Part shown: positions 39,488 through 39,567 of the stretch, piece by piece
Layout: every line of letters begins with the position of its first letter
Position numbering within the stretch: the stretch's first letter is position 1
Assembly: GCA_032358255.1 (NCBI GenBank)
Contig: JAULBX010027230.1
Span: 1 to 39,567, forward strand
DNA length: 39,567 bases
Source: Heterotrichella gracilis
Taxonomy: Eukaryota; Sar; Xanthophyceae; Tribonematales; Xanthonemataceae
Direction: 5' to 3'
The notes under the pieces: generated by a model
Seen by the model: the letters and a program-made list of their open reading frames with translations, nothing else
Databases searched by the model: none
What the model was told of the DNA's origin: nothing
Made by a program: the position numbers and the translations under genes

Positions 39488-39567
39488 TATGTTAGTTAGT
39501 TAGTTAGTTAGTTACATGCATTCCAGCAAAATAGCCAGATTAGCAGTCAGTCTTGCACATGCGGCGC
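39488..39567 (+). repeat. Dispersed MITE-like repeat, copy E (cut by the window edge)
   Basis: It begins with a GTTA microsatellite, then GTTACATGCATTCCAGCAAA, TTAGCAGTCAGTC and TTGCACATGCGGCGC, where the window stops. It is almost the exact reverse complement of bases 33-110, and lies after the last visible CLN3 exon, probably in an intron. Confidence 0.8.

Overview
This window looks like nuclear DNA of a green alga of the Chlorella type (Trebouxiophyceae-like). The reasons are plant-type proteins with many phased introns (mostly about 100-350 nt), candidate TGTAA polyadenylation signals downstream of several genes (the usual chlorophyte signal), and many short arrays of the plant/Chlorella-type telomere motif TTTAGGG inside introns. 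No species is claimed. I assembled gene models by hand from GT..AG sites, reading phase and remembered family sequences. No alignment was run.

Layout, left to right. A short hypothetical minus-strand ORF (113-466) faces a root-type ferredoxin-NADP+ reductase gene (468-3183, +). A convergent gap (3184-4336) follows, then VPS11 of the HOPS/CORVET tethering complexes (4337-13199, -, 15 exons). Next comes a divergent gene for a protein with two NAP (nucleosome assembly) domains and a C-terminal membrane segment (about 13748-18561, +). A PrmA-type ribosomal protein L11 methyltransferase (19257-21396, -) is followed by a 191-residue unknown protein (21989-23270, +) and a small, probably plastid-targeted membrane/coiled-coil protein (24940-25802, -). 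A very large gene (26718-35419, +) reads as a KDM2/KDM7-type JmjC demethylase joined in phase to two GYF-like domains and a long glutamine-rich tail. Last are a glutaminyl-peptide cyclotransferase (36112-37886, +) and the 5' part of a CLN3/battenin gene (38462 onward, +), which runs off the right edge.

The genes do not form one pathway. VPS11 and CLN3 both belong to the vacuole/lysosome. The NAP and JmjC genes are chromatin genes. FNR and probably PrmA and the small minus-strand protein act in plastids.

The most unusual feature is in the introns. At least ten introns of VPS11, the NAP gene and the JmjC gene carry one to three degenerate direct copies of the neighbouring exon edge, splice site included. 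Copies are mostly 71-134 bp apart, with two cases at about 213-221 bp, and several have TTTAGGG-type sequence at the joints. One copy in VPS11 differs from its exon almost only at synonymous positions. A separate roughly 110-bp dispersed repeat with inverted ends occurs five times, including at both window ends, so the window may be a contig broken at repeats.
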